The notes under the pieces were generated by a model that worked only from the letters and a program-made list of their open reading frames with translations, was not told where the DNA came from and did no database searches. Shown piece after piece: positions 1-7,900 of a DNA stretch of 48,208 bases. Positions within the stretch are counted from its first letter, which is position 1. Every line of letters starts with the position of its first letter. A program made the position numbers and the translations under genes. The stretch lies in NCBI GenBank assembly GCA_963627615.1, contig CAVGBV010000004.1, forward strand, positions 1-48,208. The letters are read 5' to 3'. Origin of the DNA: Faecimorpha sp963627615. GTDB taxonomy: Bacteria > Bacillota > Clostridia > Lachnospirales > Bianqueaceae.

Positions 1-2
1 GT

Positions 3-143
3 AATGGAAGTGTCAGCCATAAGCAGGCTATTGACAAGGCAACCGGCGAGTACAGAAAATACAAGGCCCGTACCCTCAGCGAAGTTGAGCGCGATTATCT
101 GGATTCCATCAAGTTATTGGAGCAGAAAACAAATAAAAAGTAG
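3..143 (+). pseudogene. C-terminal fragment of a RhuM-like protein (5' end outside window)
   Basis: An open frame enters from the left edge and gives 46 residues ending in TAG. It contains VSHKQAIDKATGEYRKY followed by a charged tail rich in Lys and Glu. This resembles, from memory, the C-terminus of virulence RhuM-family proteins, which are often found in mobile elements. It is followed by a five-codon frame (161-178) and then a recombinase start. The identification is tentative because only the tail is visible, and it is not possible to tell whether the gene is intact upstream. Confidence 0.35.
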
Positions 144-174
144 ATAGCGGCTAAAAGGACATGATGAAAAACCG

Positions 175-282
175 ATGAAAGTTTCTGTCTATACTCGCGT
201 GTCCACCGCCATGCAGATTGACGGATACTCTCTGAATGCACGGAAATCCAGAACGAAAGCCTATGCCGAGTTCAATGATTAA
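175..282 (+). pseudogene. Truncated serine recombinase (resolvase N-terminus)
   Basis: The ATG at 175 opens a 35-residue frame whose start, MKVSVYTRVSTAMQIDGYSL, is the N-terminus of large serine recombinases/resolvases. The Tyr-Thr-Arg-Val-Ser segment carries the nucleophilic serine (Ser10) and the arginine of the catalytic domain. The frame ends in TAA after AYAEFND, where a complete enzyme continues for several hundred residues, and a terminator hairpin follows within 20 bases. The ATG overlaps the TGA of a five-codon frame. This is a dead remnant of an integrative element, not a working recombinase. Confidence 0.75.
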
Positions 283-300
283 TTGATTTATCCCTTAAAA

Positions 301-341
301 AGAAGCTCAGGAACACGCGTAATGTGCGCTTCTGAGCTTCT
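301..341 (-). terminator. Bidirectional intrinsic terminator after the MBL-fold gene
   Basis: AGAAGCTCAG (301-310) pairs with CTGAGCTTCT (332-341), with further pairing inside the loop. On the minus strand the stem is followed by a run of T, about 12 bases past the stop of the metallo-hydrolase gene. On the plus strand a T-rich stretch also follows. Confidence 0.8.
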
Positions 342-352
342 TTCTTATTTGA

Positions 353-1417
353 CTAAACCCATATCTCCCTCTCCGCTGATAATTCTGCCGAATGATAGGC
401 AACGGTCCGCTCAAAATGATTGCTCTCCTTTAGCTGCCGGAACCCCTTATAATTCAGGTGCACCGGATACCGCAGCACTTTCATCATTCCCTGCCGGGAT
501 AATTCCGCACTGTAGGAGTCCTTTTCCAGCGTGCCGGTCATGACCGCGCCTCCTCCCAGAGTCAGAATCTGCTCTGCGGTCTTCCGTGCATCGACGCTGC
601 GCAGCTGCGGGTCACTGACGAACACAATCCCCTGGGTCTGCCCACTATAGTCCTGAACCGATGCCTTTATCGTCGCCTCCCGATACCAGAAGCCTCCGGA
701 ACTTTGTTCAGCAAGATTCTTCAAAAATACCGGATCCGCAGAATAGGAGACACCTGGCAGATTTGCAGCAAACAACCGCAGAATCTCCAATCCCCTTCCG
801 TATTTCGGCACAGGAAATAACAGCACTCGGTGTATCTCCAGTAGCCTTTTCGTCTCCTCAATAAGTCGGCCGCAATATACCTCATACGGCGTTTCATCCA
901 GACCATACGCGCAGTCCAGAACCGCCAGGTCCGCATATTGATCCCGTATCAGATCACATGCATAGACCTGTGTGTGTTCCGTATAATCCCCGGAAAAAAC
1001 GATGGATTGATCATTCTCCGCAAACCGATACCATACGCTGCCTGCACAGTGTCCGCTACGCCCCCACTGTACGGCAAGACTTTGAAACCGTCCTGCTCCT
1101 CCAGGACATAACTCATTCAAAATATGACTCTTGGGGATCCGCATGGGCAGTTGACATAAGGTTTCATCTGCCGCGATCAGCTGTCCCTGGAACCTATTTT
1201 CATACAGCCATTGGAGTGCGCCCGTATGGTCCGCATGGGAATGCGTCAGAAATACCGCGTCCAACCTACGGATCTGCTCCGGCATCAGGTGCGGATACGG
1301 ATCCTCCGGCATATCTGCCATCTTTCCGCAGTCTACCAGGAAATTACTCTCTTTTCCCTGTACATAAAAGCAGTTGCGTCCATGCTCCCCTACACCGCCT
1401 GCAATCCAGAGCTTCAT
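353..1417 (-). CDS. Metallo-beta-lactamase-fold hydrolase, beta-CASP/RNase J-like
   Basis: The predicted protein has 354 residues. The start at 1417 is chosen because AAAGGGG lies six bases upstream; a further in-frame ATG at 1444 lies inside the permease gene. The zinc-binding motif HSHADHTGAL lies near residue 72, GHCAGS near 125 and FSGDY near 145. A following segment FPVPKYGRGLEILRLF resembles the beta-CASP motif A region of CPSF/RNase J nucleases. The C-terminal AYHSAEL may be a degenerate beta-CASP histidine motif. Family members are nucleases or hydrolases with two metal ions; the substrate here is unknown. It starts one base after the permease stop, so it is the last gene of the ABC importer operon. 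A link to the transported compound is possible but unproven. Confidence 0.75.
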   Translation of the reverse strand: MKLWIAGGVGEHGRNCFYVQGKESNFLVDCGKMADMPEDPYPHLMPEQIRRLDAVFLTHSHADHTGALQWLYENRFQGQLIAADETLCQLPMRIPKSHILNELCPGGAGRFQSLAVQWGRSGHCAGSVWYRFAENDQSIVFSGDYTEHTQVYACDLIRDQYADLAVLDCAYGLDETPYEVYCGRLIEETKRLLEIHRVLLFPVPKYGRGLEILRLFAANLPGVSYSADPVFLKNLAEQSSGGFWYREATIKASVQDYSGQTQGIVFVSDPQLRSVDARKTAEQILTLGGGAVMTGTLEKDSYSAELSRQGMMKVLRYPVHLNYKGFRQLKESNHFERTVAYHSAELSAEREIWV

Positions 1418-1418
1418 T

Positions 1419-3080
1419 TTATGCCCCTTTCTTCTTTCCCACACAGCGGTTAAATATCAACAGCGCTGTAGTGGTAATCAGAACACACAGAACCGCCATG
1501 GCCATACCTAAGGATACGCTTCCCTGCTCGAATTCCCAATTGATATATGTGGAGACCACCAACGTATTCGGCGGCGCGATCAGGCTGGCTGTCACCAGTT
1601 CACGGAATGCGATGATAAAGATCATCATCCATCCAGCAAAAATACCGCGAGAGATCATCGGCAGCGTAATCCTCCGGAAAACATAGCCCGGCGAACCGCC
1701 AAAGGTCCTTCCCGCCTCCAACAGGCTTTCATTGATCTGCGTATAGGCCGAAGTCACGTACTGGACTGTATAGGGAAGGTACAGCACTACATACGCCAGT
1801 ACCATGATCCCTATGGTATTATAGAGCGGAAGCACCTTATATATCGCATTCCAGAACAGCATAATACCAATGATCAGTACGATGCTCGGCAGCATCTCCG
1901 GCAACAGACTGACACCCTCTATCGTTTTCTTTAAAAATCCCTTGGACTTCCGCACTGCCACCACGACTGCCGTGCCGATCACGGAACAGATCGTCGCTGA
2001 GGAAACGGCCAGAAACAGGCTTTTCCCGATGGACGCAAGTGCCTTAGGAGTTGTCAGCAGTTCTATGTAATGATCCAACGTAAAGTTGCCTGCGGCCAAG
2101 CCGTATCCCCGCAATTTAATAAGCGATGTGGCAATAATCGAAAAATACGGAACCCCGATCGCGATCAGAATCACCAACGCGATCCACGTCCATGCGCCGA
2201 CCTGCCCCGGCAGAGACAGCTTCGTGCGCGCCGGACGGCTCCCCTTACCGCTGACCAGATGGTAACTGGTACGGCCTGTAATATAGTTCTGAATCAGCCA
2301 CATTGCCATACAGATACAGATCAGAATGGACGAAAGGCTGGCGGAACGTCCGAAATCGATGGGCGCTGTCGTAGAATAACGATGAATATCCGTCGTAAAT
2401 ACATAGAAGCCGATGCGCCGTCCTAATGTGTACGGCGTACCGTATTCTGAGAGGGTCTTGACAAATACGAGCAGTGCGCCGATGGCATAGTTGCCGGTGA
2501 GAAGCGGTGCGAAAATCTTACGCATCCGCATTCCGAACCCGGCGCCGAACACAGCGCCGCTCTCTTCCAGACTTGCCGGGATATTCAGCATCGCGTTCTT
2601 GAGCATTGTCATAAGAAACGGAAAAACATGCAGACTCATGACCAGTACCAATCCGCCAAAGCAGAAGAAGTTCTCTGACCACGAGCCCGTTGCCGGAAAC
2701 ATCTGTTGGAAGAGTCCTTTTTTCTGCATAAACAGAATCCAGCCCATGGACGCGATATATGGCGGCGTCATAAACGGAACCATAAAAACAATATCCAGCC
2801 AGGTATGTCTGGCCAGCTGTGTACGCGCCAGAAGAAACGCTGTCGGTACGGCAAGGATCGTCGAACACAGTACGACGCATATGCCCAGCAGCAGAGAATT
2901 CCAGACTGTCTGCACATTTTCCGCCTTTGCAATAGTCTTCCACGCCTGATACAGATCAAGGCGGCCATCAACGATGACCGCCTTCGTAAATACTGTAATC
3001 AGAGGGCAGAGAATCAGGCCAGTCAAAAGCACCAGCAGAAATATCGGCAGAAAGTTCTTTTTCAGGTTGATTGATCTCAT
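1419..3080 (-). CDS. Fused ABC transporter permease, ferric iron/2-AEP type
   Basis: The protein has 553 residues from the ATG at 3080, which has GGAGGGG five bases upstream. It contains two homologous permease halves (BPD_transp_1 type), each with about six hydrophobic helices. An EAA-like loop is visible in each half, with SLEESGAVFGAG in the first and SLLEAGRTFGGSP in the second. This fused layout is typical of FbpB/SfuB/ThiP-like permeases that import Fe3+, thiamine or aminoethylphosphonate. It forms the membrane channel for the binding protein and ATPase encoded just upstream. The substrate cannot be read from sequence. Confidence 0.9.
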   Translation of the reverse strand: MRSINLKKNFLPIFLLVLLTGLILCPLITVFTKAVIVDGRLDLYQAWKTIAKAENVQTVWNSLLLGICVVLCSTILAVPTAFLLARTQLARHTWLDIVFMVPFMTPPYIASMGWILFMQKKGLFQQMFPATGSWSENFFCFGGLVLVMSLHVFPFLMTMLKNAMLNIPASLEESGAVFGAGFGMRMRKIFAPLLTGNYAIGALLVFVKTLSEYGTPYTLGRRIGFYVFTTDIHRYSTTAPIDFGRSASLSSILICICMAMWLIQNYITGRTSYHLVSGKGSRPARTKLSLPGQVGAWTWIALVILIAIGVPYFSIIATSLIKLRGYGLAAGNFTLDHYIELLTTPKALASIGKSLFLAVSSATICSVIGTAVVVAVRKSKGFLKKTIEGVSLLPEMLPSIVLIIGIMLFWNAIYKVLPLYNTIGIMVLAYVVLYLPYTVQYVTSAYTQINESLLEAGRTFGGSPGYVFRRITLPMISRGIFAGWMMIFIIAFRELVTASLIAPPNTLVVSTYINWEFEQGSVSLGMAMAVLCVLITTTALLIFNRCVGKKKGA

Positions 3081-3096
3081 AAGCCCCTCCACCTAT

Positions 3097-4182
3097 TTAT
3101 TCGCAAAGACTGTTGAGCTTGGCCGCGGTATCGGAGGCGATCTCCATCATCTTATCCCAATCGGTCGGGATCTGCGGAATATCGGCCAGGTTGGTGCGGT
3201 TTTCACACTGCACGTCGCTGCGGCCCGGCAGCAGGAACGCGTCCGCTACCAGCTTCTGCGCTTCATCACTGAACAGGAAGTCCACAAAGGCCTTGGCGTT
3301 ATCCATATTCGGCGCAGTCTTGAGGATCATGGCGGGACGGGGATTTACAACGGTTCCAGACGCAGGATAGTAGATATTCAGCGGCTCGCCCTTTTTCATA
3401 GAAGAATATGCGTTGTAGTCTACACCGGCGATCAGAATGCCTTTTTCACCAGTCGTGACAGCTTCCAGCGCCGCTTTATTGGCTCCGGGAACGGTCAGGC
3501 CATTATCTGCCCAGCTCTGCAGGATCGCTTCTCCATTCTCCATTCCGGTAACAAGACCGGCAAGGAAATCCTTGCACGCGCCGGACTTTTCCGGGTCAGG
3601 AATGGCAATCATATCCTTATACTGCGCATCTGCCAGCTCCGACCAGTCCGCATTCAGCTCCGGAATCACGGTCGTGTTATAGATCACACCGACCGCGGAC
3701 GCACTGTAGCCAAACAGGGTATGGTCGCCGTCCATCCAGCCGCTATTGATCAGATCCGCATTGGCCGGCGTATAGCTTTCCAGCTGGCCGTCCGCCTTCA
3801 TGCTGAGACCGTCCGACCAGGACGCGAGGATGACTACATCGGCAACCGGATTGGCCTGCTCTGCTTCCAGACGGGCCAGAATCTCACCGGTCGTTCCCTG
3901 AAACTGTTCGACTTCAACACCGGTCTTTTCTGTAAACGCGGCTGCCAGCTTGTCCGCCAGTCCTGCCGGACTCGGCATATAGACCGTTACCTTTCCGGAC
4001 AGCTGAGACTCCGCTGCGCTCTCCGCAGCACTGCTCTCGGATACACTGCTTTCGGCCGCGCTGCTTTCTGCTTTACTGCTCTCGGATGTGCTGCTATTCG
4101 TCGCTCCCTGTCCGCCGGAGCAGGCTGCCATCCCAAGACATAGGCTTAAAATCAATACCAGAGACAAAATACGTTCTTTCAT
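3097..4182 (-). CDS. ABC transporter substrate-binding lipoprotein, ferric/anion family
   Basis: The protein has 361 residues. A lipoprotein signal peptide ends in the lipobox MAAC, with the lipidated Cys at residue 21. A Ser/Glu/Ala-rich linker of about 35 residues follows, with repeats of the AESS type, as a spacer from the membrane. The mature part (VTVYMPSPAGLADKLAAAF onward) matches the bacterial family 1/ferric-type periplasmic-binding fold. It should present its ligand to the 1419-3080 permease. The ATG overlaps the ATPase stop by four bases (ATGA), so translation is probably coupled. The ligand could be ferric iron, a phosphonate or another small anion. Confidence 0.88.
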   Translation of the reverse strand: MKERILSLVLILSLCLGMAACSGGQGATNSSTSESSKAESSAAESSVSESSAAESAAESQLSGKVTVYMPSPAGLADKLAAAFTEKTGVEVEQFQGTTGEILARLEAEQANPVADVVILASWSDGLSMKADGQLESYTPANADLINSGWMDGDHTLFGYSASAVGVIYNTTVIPELNADWSELADAQYKDMIAIPDPEKSGACKDFLAGLVTGMENGEAILQSWADNGLTVPGANKAALEAVTTGEKGILIAGVDYNAYSSMKKGEPLNIYYPASGTVVNPRPAMILKTAPNMDNAKAFVDFLFSDEAQKLVADAFLLPGRSDVQCENRTNLADIPQIPTDWDKMMEIASDTAAKLNSLCE

Positions 4183-5156
4183 GCTGATAAAACCTCTTTT
4201 CCTTGAAAATAAATCATCTGATCAGGATCTATGTAAAAGGACAGCTTCTGTCCGGGCACTGCCTTTTGCCCGCTGTGAAGCGTCCAAGTTACATCATGGT
4301 ATGCGACCGTAATCTCATAGGAATTGCCCAGGTACTGTACATTTTGCACCGGAAGTTCAAAATGCAGCGCTCCTTCCTGCGGGTGATATACGGCAGCCTC
4401 CGGACGAAACAGTTCGGTCTCACTGAGCCAATTGGACTTTCCGACAAATCGTGCTACAAATTCTGTAGCCGGATGATGGTAGATCTCTTCCGGCATATCA
4501 TACTGCTCCACATACCCGCCGTTTAAGACCGCGATCTTATCGCTCATACTCATGGCTTCCGTCTGGTCATGGGTCACAAAAACAGAAGTGATCCCCAGTG
4601 ATGATGTCAACTCCGTCAGTTCATGCCGCATCTCTTCTCGCAACAGAGCATCCAATGCGGAGAGCGGCTCGTCAAACAGAATGCATCCAGGCCGTACAGC
4701 AATTGCCCTCGCAAACGCGACCCTCTGCTGCTGTCCGCCGGAAAGCTGGTGCGGATACCGCTTTTCAAAATCCTCCAAATGAACGGTGAGCAGCGCTTCC
4801 CGTACACGCTCCTGCAGCTCCTTGGTCTCTTTCTTGGCACGCAGGCCGAAGGCGACGTTTTCAAATACCGTCATATGCGGCCAGAGGGCAAAGTCCTGAA
4901 ACACAAATCCGAGGTTTCGCTTCTCCGGCGGCAGATTGACTCCGCGTTCCTTGCTAAAGACACAGGTATCATCCAACCATATCTCACCATCATCCGGTGT
5001 TTCCAATCCGGCAATCATCCGCAGCAGCGTCGTTTTGCCGCAGCCCGAAGGTCCGAGCAGCGTCGTAAAGCTACCGTTCTGAATGGTCAGCGTCGTGGAG
5101 TGGATCACCTGCTTCTTATCAAAGCGTTTCTCAATTCGATTCAATCGAATCTCCAT
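4179..5156 (-). CDS. ABC transporter ATP-binding protein, FbpC/PotA type
   Basis: The protein has 325 residues. The ATPase domain shows Walker A GPSGCGKTT (about residues 35-43), Q-loop FQDFALWPHM, signature LSGGQQQR, Walker B ILFDEPLSAL and the H-loop THDQTEA. About 90 further residues form a C-terminal regulatory (TOBE-like) domain, as in FbpC, PotA and MalK. It is the first gene of the four-gene importer operon, with GAGGGATGTT directly before its ATG. The upstream region carries a short perfect inverted repeat (5201-5213) that could be an operator. Confidence 0.92.
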   Translation of the reverse strand: MEIRLNRIEKRFDKKQVIHSTTLTIQNGSFTTLLGPSGCGKTTLLRMIAGLETPDDGEIWLDDTCVFSKERGVNLPPEKRNLGFVFQDFALWPHMTVFENVAFGLRAKKETKELQERVREALLTVHLEDFEKRYPHQLSGGQQQRVAFARAIAVRPGCILFDEPLSALDALLREEMRHELTELTSSLGITSVFVTHDQTEAMSMSDKIAVLNGGYVEQYDMPEEIYHHPATEFVARFVGKSNWLSETELFRPEAAVYHPQEGALHFELPVQNVQYLGNSYEITVAYHDVTWTLHSGQKAVPGQKLSFYIDPDQMIYFQGKEVLSA

Positions 5157-5200
5157 AACATCCCTCTTTTCTGTGTGCTGCGGTTAGCATACATGATCTA

Positions 5201-5213
5201 TGTAAACTTTACA
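5201..5213. promoter_or_regulatory. Candidate operator, perfect 13-bp dyad upstream of the ABC importer
   Basis: TGTAAACTTTACA is a perfect inverted repeat (TGTAAA, one base, TTTACA) about 45 bases upstream of the ATPase start. On the minus strand it overlaps the place of a -35 for a weak -10 like TATGCT. No regulator gene sits next to it and the motif does not match a repressor box that can be named with confidence. Confidence 0.4.
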
Positions 5214-5246
5214 GGCCCTCTTTCGTAAAATGAGCGTAAAATCCAT

Positions 5247-5288
5247 AAAAAAATGTCTCATGGTGACGGATTCATCCCATGAGACATT
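5247..5288 (-). terminator. Terminator of the fumarate/Hdr-Flox operon
   Basis: AATGTCTCATGG (5252-5263) pairs with CCATGAGACATT (5277-5288). Read on the minus strand the stem is followed by seven T. It lies about 80 bases after the last gene of the 13-gene operon. Confidence 0.9.
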
Positions 5289-5367
5289 CTCTCTTTTCAG
5301 GTACACAAAAAACATCTGCGCCTTGAATCGGACCAGACCGGCGCCCTGTCCGGCTTTTTTGCTGTGC

Positions 5368-5613
5368 TTATCGGTTCAGCTGAGCCAATACGTTCTGTTC
5401 AAAGAACTTCTGGACACTATCCGGATGAACGGAATGGAACTCATCATCCACTGTAACGCAGACACCCTGAGCACACTTGCCCATGCAGAAAATACCTGTC
5501 AGCTCTACCGTATCCTCAAGATGATTCTCGCGGATCAGAGCCTGCAGCTCCTCAACTACCTGACGGGAGCCCTTGATATGACATGATGAACCAATACATA
5601 CGGTAATTTTCAT
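5368..5613 (-). CDS. Small thioredoxin-like [2Fe-2S] ferredoxin, NuoE-like
   Basis: The protein has 81 residues with four cysteines at 6, 11, 43 and 47 (CIGSSC and CMGKC), the thioredoxin-like [2Fe-2S] pattern of NuoE/HndA-type subunits. There is no N-terminal helical NuoE domain, so it is the bare cluster domain. It is the last gene of the large redox operon, 12 bases after rex and just before a strong terminator. It probably serves as a small electron carrier or a subunit of an NADH-linked enzyme; the partner is unknown. Confidence 0.8.
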   Translation of the reverse strand: MKITVCIGSSCHIKGSRQVVEELQALIRENHLEDTVELTGIFCMGKCAQGVCVTVDDEFHSVHPDSVQKFFEQNVLAQLNR

Positions 5614-5625
5614 AATTTTTTCCTC

Positions 5626-6249
5626 TCAATCACACAAGACTTTTTGATTTAGATATGCCAATGAAAGCGCCATATTTTCGTACTGCACCGGAATCTCCTT
5701 CGGCAGGGACAGAACACAGGGGGCAAAACACCAAACTGCGCGGATTCCATTTTTCACAAGGAGATCGCATACCTCCTGCGCAGCCGCGGCCGGAACGGCG
5801 ATAACTCCGATCTTGACATGGTGTTCCTTACAATAGGATTCAAAAAGCTCCATAGAATAGATGGGTTTGCCCTGGGCCGTCCATTCGGTCCCCTGAACCG
5901 CTGTATCGAAAGCGGCTACAATCTCCAGGCCATATTCCTTGAAGCCGCCGTAATCGAGCAGCGCCCGCCCAAGCTTTCCTGCCCCGACAATCACTACGCT
6001 GTTCTCTTCATCTCTGTTCAGAAAACTCTCCAGCGCCGATATCAGCGCCTCGATATTGTAGCCTGTCTTGGGTCGCCCCGCACCGCTGACGATGCCCAGG
6101 TCTTTTCTTACCTGAACTTCGCCTAACCCCAATTCTCTTGCCAGAGTTGTCGCGGAAATATTCTTCGCCGTATGGGGCTTGCTTTTCAGATACCGCAGAT
6201 AGAGCGGTATACGTCCTATCGTTGCCCGTGATACCTCTGTCTGTTTCAC
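5626..6249 (-). CDS. rex: Redox-sensing transcriptional repressor Rex
   Basis: The protein has 207 residues and uses a GTG start (6249) with AGGAGG upstream. The N-terminal winged helix ends in VQVRKDLG, the Rex recognition helix. The C-terminal Rossmann domain begins with VVIVGAGKLGRAL, which binds NADH/NAD+. Rex proteins release DNA when NADH rises and control fermentation and respiration genes. Here the gene is co-transcribed with the enzymes it may control. The wing segment SGAGRPKTGYN is a Clostridia variant. No TTGTTAA/TTAACAA-type Rex box was found by eye in front of the operon. Confidence 0.88.
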   Translation of the reverse strand: MKQTEVSRATIGRIPLYLRYLKSKPHTAKNISATTLARELGLGEVQVRKDLGIVSGAGRPKTGYNIEALISALESFLNRDEENSVVIVGAGKLGRALLDYGGFKEYGLEIVAAFDTAVQGTEWTAQGKPIYSMELFESYCKEHHVKIGVIAVPAAAAQEVCDLLVKNGIRAVWCFAPCVLSLPKEIPVQYENMALSLAYLNQKVLCD

Positions 6250-6284
6250 ACTGCTTCCTCCTGTCCTTCCTGCGATCTTGCCCT

Positions 6285-7889
6285 TCAGTCGTTGAGCTTT
6301 CTGCGGTAATCCGGCAGCAGTCTGGGAGAAATCTCCTCCGTCTCGATTCCGGCCTCTTTCCGTTCCGCATCATATCGGCTGATATGCTCCAATGTGAGCC
6401 TTCCCGGAACAACGTCCCGGGCATATGCCGCGGCATTCTTACCGGCACTGCGGCCGAATACGATGATATCCAGCAGCGAATTGCCCATCAGACGGTTGCG
6501 GCCATGGATGCCTCCAACCGCTTCGCCTGCCACATAGAGATTCTCAACATTGGGCGTCATGCCGTCAATATTGATATCCAGGCCGCCGTTCTGATAATGC
6601 AGAGTCGGATATACCAGAATCGGCTCCTTACGGATATCGATCCCGTATCTTGCGAACATCCGCATCATGGCAGGAATTCGCTTCTCTATGGTTCCTTCGC
6701 CGCCGATCTTCTCGATCATAGGCGTATCCAGCCATACCGCGCGGCCGCTTCCGGTCTCCACGCCCTCACCGCGATCCGAACACTCCCGGATAATCGACGC
6801 CGCTGACACGTCACGGGTTTCCAGCGGATGCATAAATACCTTACCGTCCCGATTCACGAGCTTGGCTCCCAGGGAACGCACCTTCTCCGTCACCAACGCT
6901 CCGAAGATCTGCTGCGGAAAGGCTGCTCCAGTCGGATGATATTGCAGTGTGTCCGCGTACAGGAGCTTGGCTCCTACCCGATATCCCAGAACCAGTCCAT
7001 CCGCTGTCGCGCCATAGTGATTGGACGTCGGAAATCCCTGATAATGCATACGTCCGGCACCGCCTGTCGCGATGATGACGGTCTTGGCCCTGGCTACCAT
7101 GAGTTCTCCTGTCTCCATGTTCTGCAGCACCGCACCGGCAGCCCGGCCGTTTTCGTCCAGGATCAACTCGATTGCCGAAGTAAAATCCACCACCGGGATT
7201 TTGCGATTCAGCACCTCATCCCGCAGCGTCCGCATGATCTCCGCGCCGGAATAATCCTTTGCCGCGTGCATACGCTTTCTGGAAGTACCGCCGCCATGGG
7301 TTGTAATCATCGTCCCATCCTCAGCCTTGTCAAACTCAACGCCCAAATCGTTCAGCCACTGAATGGCCTCCGGCGCATCGCATACCAATTTGGCCAAAAG
7401 CTCCCGCTTCGCCGCATAATGGCCGCCGCCAAAGGCATCCACAAAGTGAATTGCCGGGGAATCGTTAGGTTTGTCTGCTGCCTGGATTCCGCCTTCCGCC
7501 ATCATGGTATTGGCATCTCCCATACGCAGCTTGGTTACGATCATGGTTTTGGCTCCGGCCTCATCTGCTTCAATGGCTGCGGAAGCACCCGCTCCGCCGC
7601 CGCCGATGATCAGAACATCCACATCATACCGTATGTCATTCAGATCCACATCATCCGCCGTAATCCGGCTATGCGCCTCCAGAAGCGCGCACAGTTCCTT
7701 GGGAACATTCTCACCTTTGTTCGGTCCGATCTTTACGGTTGAAAACTCACTCTTTTTGTAGTCCGGATGGTAAGCAGCGAGCAGATCGTCCTTTTCCTGA
7801 GCTGTCATACGGGCGGGCTCATAAGCAATATTGGCTTCTCTGGCCGCTTCCACGGCCTTCAGCGATTCCTGAAATTCTTTTGAATACAT
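6285..7889 (-). CDS. Fumarate reductase/succinate dehydrogenase-type flavoprotein, soluble form
   Basis: The protein has 534 residues. An N-terminal extension of about 90 residues precedes the FAD-binding GGGGAGASAA (96-105). Residues matching the fumarate reductase active site are present: His318 in QYHPTG, Arg338 in TEKVRS (proton donor in the family), His431 in LHYQNGG and Arg466 in GRNRL. The position of the FAD-linking His is Asn127 (DANTMMAEGG), so FAD should be non-covalent. Only 54 residues follow the conserved VFGR, so the usual C-terminal helical domain is missing. It most likely reduces fumarate to succinate in the cytoplasm; no membrane anchor gene is present. The neighbouring iron-sulfur subunit, Hdr-Flox complex, fumarase and malate dehydrogenase support this. 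Confidence 0.85.
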   Translation of the reverse strand: MYSKEFQESLKAVEAAREANIAYEPARMTAQEKDDLLAAYHPDYKKSEFSTVKIGPNKGENVPKELCALLEAHSRITADDVDLNDIRYDVDVLIIGGGGAGASAAIEADEAGAKTMIVTKLRMGDANTMMAEGGIQAADKPNDSPAIHFVDAFGGGHYAAKRELLAKLVCDAPEAIQWLNDLGVEFDKAEDGTMITTHGGGTSRKRMHAAKDYSGAEIMRTLRDEVLNRKIPVVDFTSAIELILDENGRAAGAVLQNMETGELMVARAKTVIIATGGAGRMHYQGFPTSNHYGATADGLVLGYRVGAKLLYADTLQYHPTGAAFPQQIFGALVTEKVRSLGAKLVNRDGKVFMHPLETRDVSAASIIRECSDRGEGVETGSGRAVWLDTPMIEKIGGEGTIEKRIPAMMRMFARYGIDIRKEPILVYPTLHYQNGGLDINIDGMTPNVENLYVAGEAVGGIHGRNRLMGNSLLDIIVFGRSAGKNAAAYARDVVPGRLTLEHISRYDAERKEAGIETEEISPRLLPDYRRKLND

Positions 7890-7900
7890 GATGAGCCTCC

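Noticed and set aside
4020..4110. Ser/Glu/Ala repeat as a possible repeat element
   Set aside because: It is a coding low-complexity linker after the lipobox, common in Gram-positive binding lipoproteins.
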